NCBI GenBank assembly: GCA_963281155.1
Contig: CAUJLY010000004.1
Span: 1,798,001 to 1,862,000 of the forward strand
Direction of reading: 5' to 3'
DNA from: Rhabditophanes sp. KR3021
Lineage: Eukaryota; Nematoda; Chromadorea; Rhabditida; Alloionematidae
Length of the DNA stretch: 64,000 nt
The notes under the pieces are model-generated. The model worked only from the letters and a program-made list of their open reading frames with translations. It had not been told where the DNA came from and made no database searches. Of the stretch, positions 10,967-22,192 are shown piece after piece. The position numbers and the translations under genes were made by a program. Numbering within the stretch: the first letter of the stretch is position 1; the number at the start of each line of letters is the position of its first letter.

Positions 10967-11419
10967 AGAAAAAGCTTTGAATCCATATCAAATTTATTGA
11001 AATCAGCATCTTTAACATGTATAGGCGTTTGAAAAGAAATTGCAATAAACGAAAATACAATAGGGAATGCGAAATAATTAAACAATCAAAAATTAGTTTG
11101 TGATAATAACTATTAATTAACACGCAATTTCAAATCAGTCATAATGTCAATGATTTGAAATCGCGGTTTTGATCCAAACAAATATTTTGTTGTTTAGACT
11201 GATAATATAAGCCAAAATGTAAACAAAAGAAATCACAAAATTTATTTTCATATGTAAATATTTATGGACAACACAAATAACTAATACATTTGTATCTTGT
11301 GAAATCAAAAATTTAATTATGTTAGACATTCAAAATACATAAGTTAAATAGTTTATTAAAGACATTAATTAATCCAAAATAAATAGTTGATATGCAATTA
11401 ATATGTAATTATCCATAGA
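10967..11419. other. Gap between Thr-rich genes
   Basis: Contains the signal-peptide-like frame without ATG (about 10970-11080, minus strand) discussed with the 10505-10966 gene. Otherwise AT-rich and featureless. Confidence 0.4.
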
Positions 11420-11686
11420 TTAATATTCCAAAAACTTAGCTGCAAAGCTTGTCAAGATGGTCAGAAGAGAAATAAAGTAAAAGCTCATTTGAGAGTTCGA
11501 TGCCGCTTTGTCCGTAGTCGTATGAATATGGGCTGTAGTAGCGTTATCATGATCTATGGTTGTTGTTCTAACGTGTTCAGTGGTAGATGGCATATTAGTA
11601 GTTTTTTCAGCATCAAAAGAGTTTACAGCATTTTGATATGATAAAGTAACAAAAGAAACAAGAATAATAGCAAAAAAGATTTTCAT
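11420..11686 (-). CDS. Small Thr-rich, probably GPI-anchored or surface protein
   Basis: 88 aa from an ATG at 11686. An N-terminal signal peptide (MKIFFAIILVSFVTLS) is followed by a short Thr/Ser/His-rich segment suited to O-glycosylation (TTEHVRTTTIDHDNATTAHI) and one N-A-T sequon. A hydrophobic C-terminus after A-A-S-N-S-Q resembles a GPI-attachment signal, though it ends in a charged K-F-L-E-Y. Single exon. The organisation matches the larger mucin-like gene at 12288-13187, so the two are probably related. No family recognised. Confidence 0.6.
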   Translation of the reverse strand: MKIFFAIILVSFVTLSYQNAVNSFDAEKTTNMPSTTEHVRTTTIDHDNATTAHIHTTTDKAASNSQMSFYFISLLTILTSFAAKFLEY

Positions 11687-12287
11687 GTTTGATAAAGTAG
11701 ATTTTCCGAATGCATTTTTTTCCTTAGGAAATTTTATTTTATAAGAAAAAAATATCTTATCATTAAAAAATATTATGTAATTAATGACATATCCGTCAAT
11801 AAAAATATTTTAGACAAATAAGTTTATTCAATTTACTCATACTTATTATTCCTACAATCTACTTACATTTTTTTATCAGGCAATTAATTTTAAAATTTAT
11901 GCAATCGCTTGACTATCTTGTAAATCTATTATTAAAAACATTGCTATCCATGGAAACAAATATTTTCTTAAACTCAGCAGCAAATCATGAAGTTCAAAAC
12001 AAAAGTGAATCATCAAATAATAAATAATTCACGCATCTAGTATGTTTTTTAAAATTTGGAAAAATATTAATCACATTTGATTAAGACATCCCAAGAGAAA
12101 TTCCTTAAAGCTAAGTTCGCTTAAATCTTTTATATTCAAAATAAAGTATTTCTCTGGATAAACAATTAATTACAAAACGCAAAATGATCTACGAAATTTC
12201 TAAATAGTTTCTTCTTAAATTTGGTAATTTATAAATTATATAATATTTTTTATTTTAAATAAGTAATATAAATTAAACAATAAGATA
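11687..12287. other. Intergenic, AT-rich
   Basis: Nothing supported on either strand; flank between the two mucin-like genes. Confidence 0.6.
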
Positions 12288-13187
12288 TTAGGACATAAAT
12301 TTAAATGTTGCGTTTCCAATGATGATAGAACTGATTAAAATAAGATTTATATTAATATTTGAAGCTGCAGTGGTAGTTGCAGGAGCTAGCGTCGTTGGAG
12401 CGGGTGTTGGTTTTTCGGTAGAGGGTTCATGAGTTGAAGTGGTTGTTGGTTTTTCAGTAGGTTCATGAGTTGAAGCGGCTGTTGTTTTTTTCGTAGGTTC
12501 ATGAGTTGAAGTAGTTACTGGTTTCTCCGTAGGTTTATAGAGTTGAAGTGGTTGTTGGTTTTTCAGTAGGTTCATGAGTTGAAGTGGTTGTTGGTTTTTT
12601 TGTAGAAGGTTCATGAGTTGAAGCGGCTGTTGTTTTTTCTGTAGAAGGTTCATGAGTTGAAGCGGCTGTTGTTTTTTCGGTAGAGGGTTCATGAGTTGTA
12701 ATAGCTGTTGTTTTTTTCTGTAGAAGGTTCATGAGTTGAAGCGGCTGTTGTTTTTTTCTGTAGAGGGTTCATGAGTTGAAGCGGCTGTTGTTTTTTCTGT
12801 AGAAGGTTCATGAGTTGAAGCGGCTGTTGTTTTTTCTGTAGAGGGTTCATGAGTTGAAGCGGCTGTTGTTTTTTCGGTAGAGGGTTCATGAGTTGTAATA
12901 GCTGTTGTTTTTTCTGTAGAAGGTTCATGAGTTGAAGCGGCTGTTGTTTTTTTCGTAGGTTCATGAGTTGAAGTAGTTACTGGTCCTTCACTATTTTTAT
13001 CATCTTCTTGAGCAAGATTATTTATAATTTGGTCAGTTTTATCTTCCAAAAAATATCCACCATCATTTCCAAGTTTTTTTCTATTGTACGAGTCAAAGCT
13101 TTCCCAATTATTATTAGGATAACCCAAACTTTTCTGCAAAGACAATTCAGCAATTGAAAAAATAAAAATAGCTAAAAAAAATTGCAT
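12288..13187 (-). CDS. Mucin-like surface protein with T-H-E-P repeats and three compensating single-base shifts
   Basis: Signal peptide (MQFFLAIFIFSIAELSLQ), about 50 hydrophilic residues, then roughly 14 Thr-rich units around S-T-H-E-P-S-T-E-K-T-T-A-A, then a Thr/Ala/Pro stretch and a hydrophobic C-terminal segment like a GPI signal (LILISSIIIGNATF). The frame is not continuous. Runs of seven T (+ strand) at 12711-12717 and 12751-12757, where sibling units have six, and an extra base near 12533-12542, each shift by one. The sum is three, so the first and last parts share a frame. This could be real slippage-prone coding, alternative alleles or homopolymer errors. Heavy O-glycosylation is inferred from composition. 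Confidence 0.6.
12405..12990 (-). repeat. Tandem Thr-rich coding repeat (about 36-39 bp units)
   Basis: On the minus strand about 14 units carry the core coding T-H-E-P followed by S-T-E-K or T-K-K or T-E-K. Two units carry AAAAAAA where most carry AAAAAA. Confidence 0.8.
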
Positions 13188-13950
13188 GTTTTAAGAATAT
13201 GATTATTTCTTGCCAAATCTTTCTTAAATACCCAATCAAATTTTATTATTTAAATAGATCCACAAAATTAAGTCAACAATGAGGAATTTTCAATCCAAAT
13301 ACTACATTCCACTATTAATTAGTTTTTCCTAATCTAACAGCGGTTTATCAAAAAATAGTGCAAGAGAATAATTTAAATTACTCTTTGGATATTTACAGAA
13401 TTAATAACAAATCAAATAATTCAAATAATCTTATTGCCAGTGATTTTATTTTGTAAATATTTAGGCTTAAAAAAATAAGCTGATTCACCAAATTCCATAA
13501 CAAATTTTATTTATTTACTTTCGAGAATTGACATATTTGGACCTAAGTAATTATAATTCTATTTTCCTTTTTTGAGACATCAAATATACAGCAATACAAT
13601 GCTTTACACAAATGACTATTTGATACCACTTTTGTTATTTTAAAAATAGCTTTTTTGGTACCAGCCATTGCCATTTACTTTTATAAGTCACTCTTCGAGG
13701 AAGGATCATTAAATTTCCTTTCCAATGAATCAAGCTTAATTTGAAAGAACATTTAAATCTTTTTTATTTATTCAACTCTATAAATTGTTCCAAACTGGTA
13801 TTATTTGCGAGGCCGAGATCGTTGTTTTATACTCTTGAACGGAGATGTCAATTGTGACTTGGAAAGTAGATACTTTTAACAATCAAACAGTGGATTAATT
13901 CTATACTACACATGATTTAAGATTAACAATATTCCTTATGTACTTGCCTA
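13188..13950. other. Intergenic between mucin-like gene and KICS2-like gene
   Basis: Divergent promoter region by position. No coding sequence or clear regulatory element identified. Confidence 0.5.
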
Positions 13951-16120
13951 ATGTCATTTAAAATTAGAAAAGCAAAGAAATCTAAAGGATCCTCATCCAG
14001 TAGATCGAGTCGCAAAGTTAGACCTTCAAAGATCAGACCTATAGATGAAGGATTTGTTGAATACTTCACTATCAGTGAAAATGTTTACCCCCAAGACAGA
14101 GTGGAGTATGGCGTTGTGGCAGATATTTATCCTTTATCAATAGAATTTGTTCTCGAGTTTTGTAATCATCTGAAACATTTTCAATACGAGGATGCCCTCA
14201 AACAAATCGACAAAATTAAAAAGGAATTTGAAGCAGAAGATACTGACTTTGCTGATTACTGGACACAAATAATTGATTGGGGCTTTATACAGGTGAATTT
14301 TTAATAAATTAATCGTCATAGTCATATTGACTTTAAACATCTCTTTAATCGAATGTCAGCCACATCACATGCATTAACACTATTGAGCAACTAAACGTTA
14401 GGCATGTTCATTTGCCGTCATCACAATTGGTATTTTGCCACCTGGATTTTTTCATTAGCATAATCCCAAGATTCTCAGCTAATTATTTAGTAGGCACTGG
14501 AAGCTTAACGCAGAGAGTTTCAGCTGGATGTTTTTCGATCGTGTCCATTCTTGGCTCCTTTCTGTAGAACAAATCATCATTCCTTAGAACATAATCGTAC
14601 TTGGGTTTTATTCTCCTAATATCAGCTCCTGTATTTTATTAAAGTCTGATTTCGCTATTTCTCGATCATCTTCTCCGAGCTCCTCAGGCATTTCAAACCG
14701 GTCAATGATTTCCTAAACAGCAGAAGTATTCTTACAATCCCGCCTTAAAAGTATCATCTTTGGCCAATTCTCAAGAAAAATGGCGAAATAGTTACCTTCA
14801 GTAGATATTTTCCTTAAAATGTACACTTAAATATACGATATTAATTTATAATTCCAGGTTGCCCTTATCGAAGCCAAGTATTATGCTATGAGCACCCTTT
14901 CTGCCAAATTCTATAAAAGGCAAAATGTCCTAGATATATCATATTCAATTATTGTTTTTGAGTTGCAGAAAATTAGAACAACAATAGCCGAAGACCCCTA
15001 TGACAACATAACTCTACTAGAAATAGTGGATGAATTCATTAATTTTGCCAGCACGCGTATCAAATTAATTTCTTTTTATGAGACTATAATGAAAGGCGAT
15101 ATTTACAAAATATATTTATGCCAGAAAAAATTACAAGAAATAAAGGCAGGTTTAAGTAAACGGCCTCTTACTGGAATTGAAGATTGTGTGGAAACGGAAT
15201 TGGCACTTTTGATAGAATGCTATGCAGTTATTGAAAAAATATCCAGTGCCAGGTTAATTGATGTTATTATAGGGATATCAGAGTTACGGGAACACATCAT
15301 AAAGTGGTTGAATGGTTTTCATGAGATATCAAAATTTTCTTTTGCTAAACTCATTCGATGGGTGACATTTAGAAAAAAGACACTTAAGAAGTTTCCATAC
15401 TTTATTTGGCTTATTTATTTTTATCAAGGCATTTTGGCCCGGATGTCTGTCTTTGAATATACTGCCCTAAAGCCAATCCCAACAAGTCGAATTGTACAGC
15501 AAAATTCGTTCCTCAATAAGCGTCTCCATATAGCGTCAAATTTTACGGAACAATTAGAGAAAATACACGAACACTTTTCGTTCGCTATTGTGCGAATAAG
15601 AAAAAATGAACCTATTTTGTGCAATAGTTTTGTGGCAAATAGAAGAAGGTTGCCTTTTTTGGATGAACGACCTGATTATCTCCCTAAATTTTCAACTACT
15701 TACGAGGCCACTCATCCTTTGCTTATGTTTATTTTAAGCAGTGAACGTGTAAGATTAGAAAAGAAAGCGGGTTTGATGAAGTTCCATGAGATTACGGCTA
15801 AGACTGTTGACGAAATGGAACGCAAAGGCAAGCAGACTTTAATTAGGCATTTACCAGAAAAGACTGTCATTAACACGAATGGGACATTTACTCGGTACGA
15901 TGACACTGTACGTTTTGTGATTTTTAAATCAAATAATCTTCAATTTCATTACTTTTAGTTCATAGTTTGTTACCACATTGAGCGCCGAATCTATCTTCAC
16001 CTCCAATTGATACAATTCAACAACGCCAATATTGATGGCGTACTAAACGCCATGGATGACTTTCATGAAAGAATAAGGTTTCTTGATGTAGCAAATAGTT
16101 TAATAGAACATGGGAAATAG
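13951..16120 (+). CDS. KICS2 (C12orf66)-like KICSTOR subunit
   Basis: Predicted 517 aa, exons 13951-14292, 14858-15907 and 15959-16120. KICSTOR anchors GATOR1 to lysosomes and restrains mTORC1 when amino acids are low. Resemblance to the KICS2 family: a helical N-half with ASTRIKLISFYETIMKG (vertebrate QARMEIADFYEKMYTL pattern), LTGIEDCVETELALL, and PYFIWLIYFYQGILARMSVF matching the family's P-H-L-F-L-W-L core; a C-terminal part with HPLLMFI and a final FIVCYHIE strand. A basic Ser/Lys-rich leader (SKGSSSSRSSRK) is extra. The overall similarity is remote and judged from memory of the family, so the call is probable, not certain. Intron 1 (565 nt) is long and carries an antisense coding remnant. 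The ATG gives the longest frame consistent with the splice sites. Confidence 0.65.
14487..14820 (-). pseudogene. Broken coding remnant antisense in KICS2-like intron 1
   Basis: On the minus strand two good coding stretches lie in different frames: EIIDRFEMPEELGEDDREIA followed by KSDFNKIQELILGE and a stop, then IKPKYDYVLRNDDLFYRKEP continuing to CVKLPVPTK and a stop. A GT..AG pair upstream suggests a retained intron. The frame break near 14605-14640 has no splice explanation, so I read it as a gene remnant. I do not recognise the parent. Confidence 0.45.
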
Positions 16121-18154
16121 CGGGTATCGTTATTAATTTAATCGTACAGATAAAGCGATTAACTTTATGATAATGTTTAAACATTCTCACCAGCCAAATT
16201 AAACTGCTCTTTTGTTTCGATTTAGACAAATTATTTTCGTCAAAAATCGTAATCGGATATACTTTTACAATACACTTTTCATTCGCCTATTTATTTAGAT
16301 GAAGGTGGATGGTTTAATGACAAGCTTTCCTGCATAAGTATCTAAAATTCTGTACATATAACTTTTTTCGGAACAACTATCTTTATATGTATTTTATCTT
16401 TACTTTTTCATAAAGTCAATTATCTAATAAAAGTTTATTATATCAATAGATGCATAGTTACATATTTAGTTTATCTATTAAGAATTCATTCCACCAACAA
16501 TAAATACTCACTTAAACCAAAGTTTATGTCATTATGTGTATATCAGATAGATATTTTATACACAGTTTATGTGTTCATTCAGACGTCTAATCACGAATTC
16601 ATTTTTCAATATTTATCTCTTTTTATATGCATCAAATAAATTTTTATTAAACATTTTAGTTATATTAAAAATGATCTTAAGGGCTTTTATTCAATTATTG
16701 CGCGTGTTATGTCTTTGCAGCTATGAATAAAGAGTAAACTATAAATAAGTTCATCATAACTGCAAAGATTCTCCTTTTTTGAAGAGTAATCCTACGGGCG
16801 CAAATGTCAAACATGTTTCTTAAATTGTTAAAAACATCCTTTTTATGGCACTATATTATTTTCCAAGACGAGGTCCTTTAATGACGCGCACTCCACTTGA
16901 GATTGTATTTGAGACTTCAAAATTAATATGTCGAGCACTGATTCATCATCCTGTTTAAATGAATCTTCCAACATTAATGAACAAAATATTTATCTTAAAT
17001 ACTCGTTTTGCTAAAATGTTATATTTTATATTCAATTTCTTTATTAGTCCTCATAAAATGGCAAGGTCTTTGATACATTGATGTGTCAAAATGGCATCTT
17101 GTAAAATAGCATAAAAATCCATATCTCACTTTTACACTCACATCGTTTTGTTTAATTTCGTTACTATCTTTATTTAGATGATTTCATTATACCCACAAAT
17201 ACATGTGTTGTGCTTGAAAACTAATGTAATATGATACTTTAAGCCATTATTTGTAAACGAGCCCATAAAAAACGAACTCTCATTAGTTAAGTTATAAATA
17301 AATATGCATATTTATATTCATCATTCCTCATCCCCTTTCATTTAAACAAAAGATTAATATTAATGGTAATGCTGATTTAAATGAGCCTGCCAATTATGCT
17401 TAACTCATACTATAAATGGTTCAATTTTTGATAATACTGACCATTTGACTTTTTTGGCTTAAGACGCTTAAATATAAATATTTAGGGAAAATGTTATAGT
17501 CATTTAAATAGTTTAAACTTTAATCATATTATTTGAATAAGTTGCCGTTTAAGAAAGAAGCCCAACAGTCTTCTTTTAACTTAAAGTATATGCATTTAAA
17601 GAAGAATATTAGAGGCATTATCAATTAGCTTTGTTTACATGTAAAGTTCAAAATCACACTTTTCGCAAGAACTTTTACTTACAATAGATTATTATATTAT
17701 ATCAAATATTTACATCCCTCTACTTCCTCTTAAATTCTATTTCATATTACTTTTTTATCAAACTCAGACATTAGGATATCATTTCTATTTATTTACTGAT
17801 ACATTTAAAAATAGTACATTTTTACACCAAACTATAATGTCTGGCCAAACTTTTTGTGAACCTATTGAGCTCTCATTCAATAAAAGTAATTTATCAATCT
17901 TACAATTTATATCAACAATCAAATTAACAACCTTAATTCATCCACTTTTTTTGACAACAAAGTGGCCCGAACACTTCTTTGTCTTATTACCTACCAATAA
18001 TATTAATTTAAATGATTATTTTCCAAATAACATCCTTATCATTATTGCTTTCCCACAAATGATTGAACATCGATTAGTGCTTTATTTGAGATGTGAATAA
18101 ATACTAATATAACTTTATTTAAAAAACGTAATTGCTTTTTATTTTTTTAGCTAA

Positions 18155-18191
18155 TAACAAGAAAATACTGAATGAACGTATTTTCTTGTTA
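18155..18191. repeat. Perfect 14-bp inverted repeat (hairpin-forming)
   Basis: TAACAAGAAAATAC at 18155-18168 pairs with GTATTTTCTTGTTA at 18178-18191 around a 9-base loop. The stem is short for a microRNA precursor. It is AT-rich but too perfect for easy chance; function unknown. Confidence 0.75.
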
Positions 18192-21100
18192 GTTACTAAA
18201 ATATACAATTCTATTTTATGCACCAACCATATCATTCTTATGACGTTTTAGGTTAATGATAAAAAATTACAAACATTCAAAAACACCAAGAATAAATATG
18301 TGCTAATAGATAATTAAAGCGAGATAAATATGTGACACATTTTCACCTATTTAAACATCCCTTCATTTCGCACCATCATCCATACCCTCCACCACTATTT
18401 AATTGTATAAAAAATTGGTTGTTGCAAAAATGTTTTCGCTGATTGCACGAGACAATTAACATCTCTTTTGATTAAAGATTAATACGTTGATTACTTATTA
18501 TTAACTATCATATCTCAATCATAATTCACCAAAGTGTCACTTCTTCTAGTTTCAAAGTTGATTTCTTGCATTTCAAGTAAAAGTGATGATTTAATTAATA
18601 CCACTTTATAAGTAGCCTTCCTGTTATTATATTTAAAAGCATGCTTTAATTATATACACTTTACCATTGAATGCATTGATATCACTGCATTTATTGAGTT
18701 TATTGCATTTATAATTTGGGAATATTAAATATTCGTACTTTTGGTGCGAAACTATGTATCTTCTTTGCACAAGACACCGAGGTTTAGGCATGGTACTATT
18801 ATAAATACTTTGTGGGATTGATCAATTTTGGGTGAGGGGTTATTCATGATTCACCAAATCTGACTCATTCCACGATTCATTTCGGTATATATAATTCCGA
18901 AACTTTCATCAGACTCTCTTCTTGACATTTATTTTGGTAGCGACTACTTTTTAAAAAGATTCTTAAACCATAAAATGTTACTATTGTGTTTATAATCTTT
19001 AAGATTTTTTCTATTTTGGATCCCATAGAAATGTTTAATCTTCTGGAACAAGTTTTACCCCTTGTAGTACTTTTACTTTTGCGTTTATTTTTATTTTTGC
19101 TTATTTAAGACTTTATTTAACCAAAGGTATATATTTCACTCACCTAAATATAACTACTTCGTTTTTTGTCTTGTTGGACCCTTATTCAAAACACAAGTTT
19201 TTGACATCGTGGGTGCTCTACACTAACACCCTCCATAATGTAATTTACTAATCAAAAGACTCAAACAACACACAAATATAAATAGATATCTTATTTTCTT
19301 AAATGAATTTACACTTCCACGCAACCACACATCTAATTAACTTAATTTTACTTTTGGCCTCTAAATCATTTTTATTCTAAGCAAATAATGTTCTTTATTT
19401 ATAAGATATATCTTGTGATATTAGACTTTTGACAAAAATAAAATGCATTTCATAGCTTAAACTCCCTCTCTCATCTACGTTTAACAATAGACTTGATAGA
19501 ACAAGAAAAGGGAATTCCATATTAATTTTGGTGGTACCATCATTTTAATTAATTTTTGTGATTACTGTAAATCCGGCCAATATTTATTCACCAAAAAGGG
19601 ACTACTCAGTAGTCCTTAGTATTCACAATAAAGAATGGCCAAATTTGTAAATAAAATTTATATACAAACATATACCTTTAAGTTAACGTAAAATACAATT
19701 ATGTTTTTATGCAGAATAAATAATAGAAAATGTCATGACAATGGTATATTCTTAAATTAATATTTTTGTAGGAACAAGTTGTGAGCGAATGTTCTTTTGA
19801 GTCAAAATATTGAACTTCTTTTTGAGAAGTCAAAATTTGATCAACCAAGTATGGGATGTTGGTGTGTATACACTTGTATAAAGATATTTCGGTGCATTCA
19901 ACTTAAAAATAAATGTTGTTATTTGAGGTTAATATGTGAACTCAGACAAAGTAGGCTCAATCTAACAAATTCAGTAAATTTAGACAATTTAGTCCTTTTA
20001 GACATTCAGTCAATTTAGGACAATTCACTCAATTTACCCAATTTGCGGCATCCTTATATACCGTCATGTCGTTGCCCATATTAAGTATTTGTATTTAAAG
20101 GAGAGCGCTTTGGTCATCAAATATAAAGGTATCTACCAGGGAGTTCAAAACCATATACACCTAGCTTTGACCTTCGACAAAATCAATTGTTACTTGTAGA
20201 CAAATTCTTTTTTTGTTCACAAAATCGCGCACTTTCTACATAAGTTTAATCGAGTAGATTTTACGTCAACACTCGTCACCATCATCAAGATTCACATAAG
20301 ATATCATTTTAATATAAAATATATTTAACTTCTTACACCCCGTTGCAAAAACAAACATACCAACACCACTTCTACCTTACGTTCTTCTTCAAAAGTTTTA
20401 ATTTTCCATTTTTTAAATATGCATTAACTAAAAAGAGACGTGTTATCTTTTTGTGTACCTTTGATCAATTTTTAATTCTGACACATTACACAATGTTATT
20501 TATGCTATGTGCGTTAAAAGAATCCACTACTAGTTAAAAACCATCTATTTTTCAATAGTATATTATGTATAATCAAAAACTGTACACCATTAGATGGTGT
20601 CTCGTATAGCAAAAGCAATACAAAAATTATAGTCTTTTTTAATATCACATCAATTATTTATGCTCTTTTGTAACTATTCATAATTGAGGCATTTTTTGGT
20701 TACCATTACGTGTGTTATACCTTTTAGTAGGTTGCAGGCTTTTTACTTCCAATTATACTTTCCATCTTATTTATATTTATTTATTTATCAGCAACAAAAT
20801 ATTTGTATATATGTTGATATTAATTGATATGATAGCATAATTTATTCATATTTGATTTCCAAGAAAGGGTGTTTGCAGATAAAACAAATAATGTATCAGT
20901 CACTTTCTTTTATTAAGAATAAACTGGTGTTGCGAATAATTATGACAAGGTTCCGAGATTGGTATCATCTATTATAGGCAACATATTAATCACCCTCTTT
21001 AGTTTGCTATTACTAACTAATTTTGTCTAAAGATACTGACCATAGCAAAGCATATGTACAGAGATATATCTTTTAGTAATCGTTTAACACCTTCCTTTGA

Positions 21101-21981
21101 TACCCCTAAACCATTAATGGTGATCTAGTACCCTTGCCAAGGTTTTGGTGATCAATGCAGTAGATTTTGAATGGGGCACTATCTAGACTTCAAATAAATA
21201 GCCAGGGACATATTTGTTTTTTTCTCTGGTGACTCATTTTGAACGTGTGTCCTATTGCCCCTATTTTCGGTCGTCTATTGTATAAAGCAACCTTTGTGAT
21301 TAGTTTTGCGATATAATACCAATGTCGTCGTTTGCGTCCTTCGAATTGTGTGGTGATGATCAACCTTACCATCAAACTAAAAAAAGAGAGTGCGACTACG
21401 AGTCGTCAATCTCTGACTCACAACTAACAAAACGTAAATGGACGAAGGCAAAAAAGTCTTTGCCTGTGCTCACCTAGGTCAGATATTTTACTTTTAGTGT
21501 ATATGTGCACATTTGTGTACAGCAAAAAAAGGATGGGAACCTTTTGATGGTCAAAAAGCACAAGCCATCGCCAACTTGTTTATACCAGCCAGCTACTTAC
21601 TACATGTTGCACTTCTTGCTTTCTAATTACCAATAAAATGATACATATGTAAGTGTTCCTTCCTCAATAGTGATATGTGTCCTTTTTGATTCAAGATGTG
21701 TCTCAAAAAATATTTGCGCGCTCACCTTTCATAATGATTTGTTTTTGGTTAGCCCTAAATTCCTATGATATTCACATGAACCTCACCTTCTTGTATCCCA
21801 AAAAGAGGGAATGTCAAAAAATGACAATGCAACAACTTTTAACTGTAAATGCGATTAAGTAAATATGTATTTTTCCAAGTTTGGTCTTGATTATATAAAG
21901 CGCTTAATGTACTTAAAATGATATTTTGTTGATACTAGACTATACATTACTCCCCTATTTGTGTTTATTAGATTTAGATTT

Positions 21982-22096
21982 ATTACATATTTTGATTTGA
22001 ATTCATTACATATTTTGATTTGAAGTCATTACATATTTTGATGTAACTTTATTACATATTTTGATTTGAATTTATTATATATTTTGATGTAACTTT
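21982..22096. repeat. 23-bp tandem repeat, five units, upstream of Scribble
   Basis: Units start at 21982, 22005, 22028, 22051 and 22074, each beginning ATTACATATTTTGAT (the last ATTATAT). Two tail types occur, TTGAATTC-like and GTAACTTT, as A-A-B-A-B. It ends 96 bases before the Scribble start codon. Confidence 0.9.
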
Positions 22097-22192
22097 ATTT
22101 TTTGTAGGTTTTCAAAAAAAACAATAATATTATTTTAAACTAATAACAAACTTCAACTAAAATATTGTTTCATTAAACAAAAAGTTCGAAGG

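Larger units (their letters stand above)
16121..22192. other. 6-kb gene-poor region upstream of Scribble
   Basis: No supported protein gene on either strand; frames longer than 60 codons here are low-complexity, lack good starts and have no splice-consistent extension. It contains a perfect inverted repeat (18155-18191), a short TATA-like palindrome at about 18881-18901, and a 23-bp tandem array next to the Scribble start. By far the longest gap in a compact window, so regulatory DNA, untranslated exons or non-coding RNA are plausible but not shown. Confidence 0.6.

Noticed and set aside
17837..18100. 87-codon plus-strand frame in the gene desert
   Set aside because: AT-driven composition, no signal, no splice context, no recognisable domain.
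18881..18901. TTCGG-TATATATAA-TTCCGAA element as a snRNA or spliced-leader RNA promoter
   Set aside because: No proximal sequence element or convincing Sm-site RNA body could be recognised downstream; kept only as a note.
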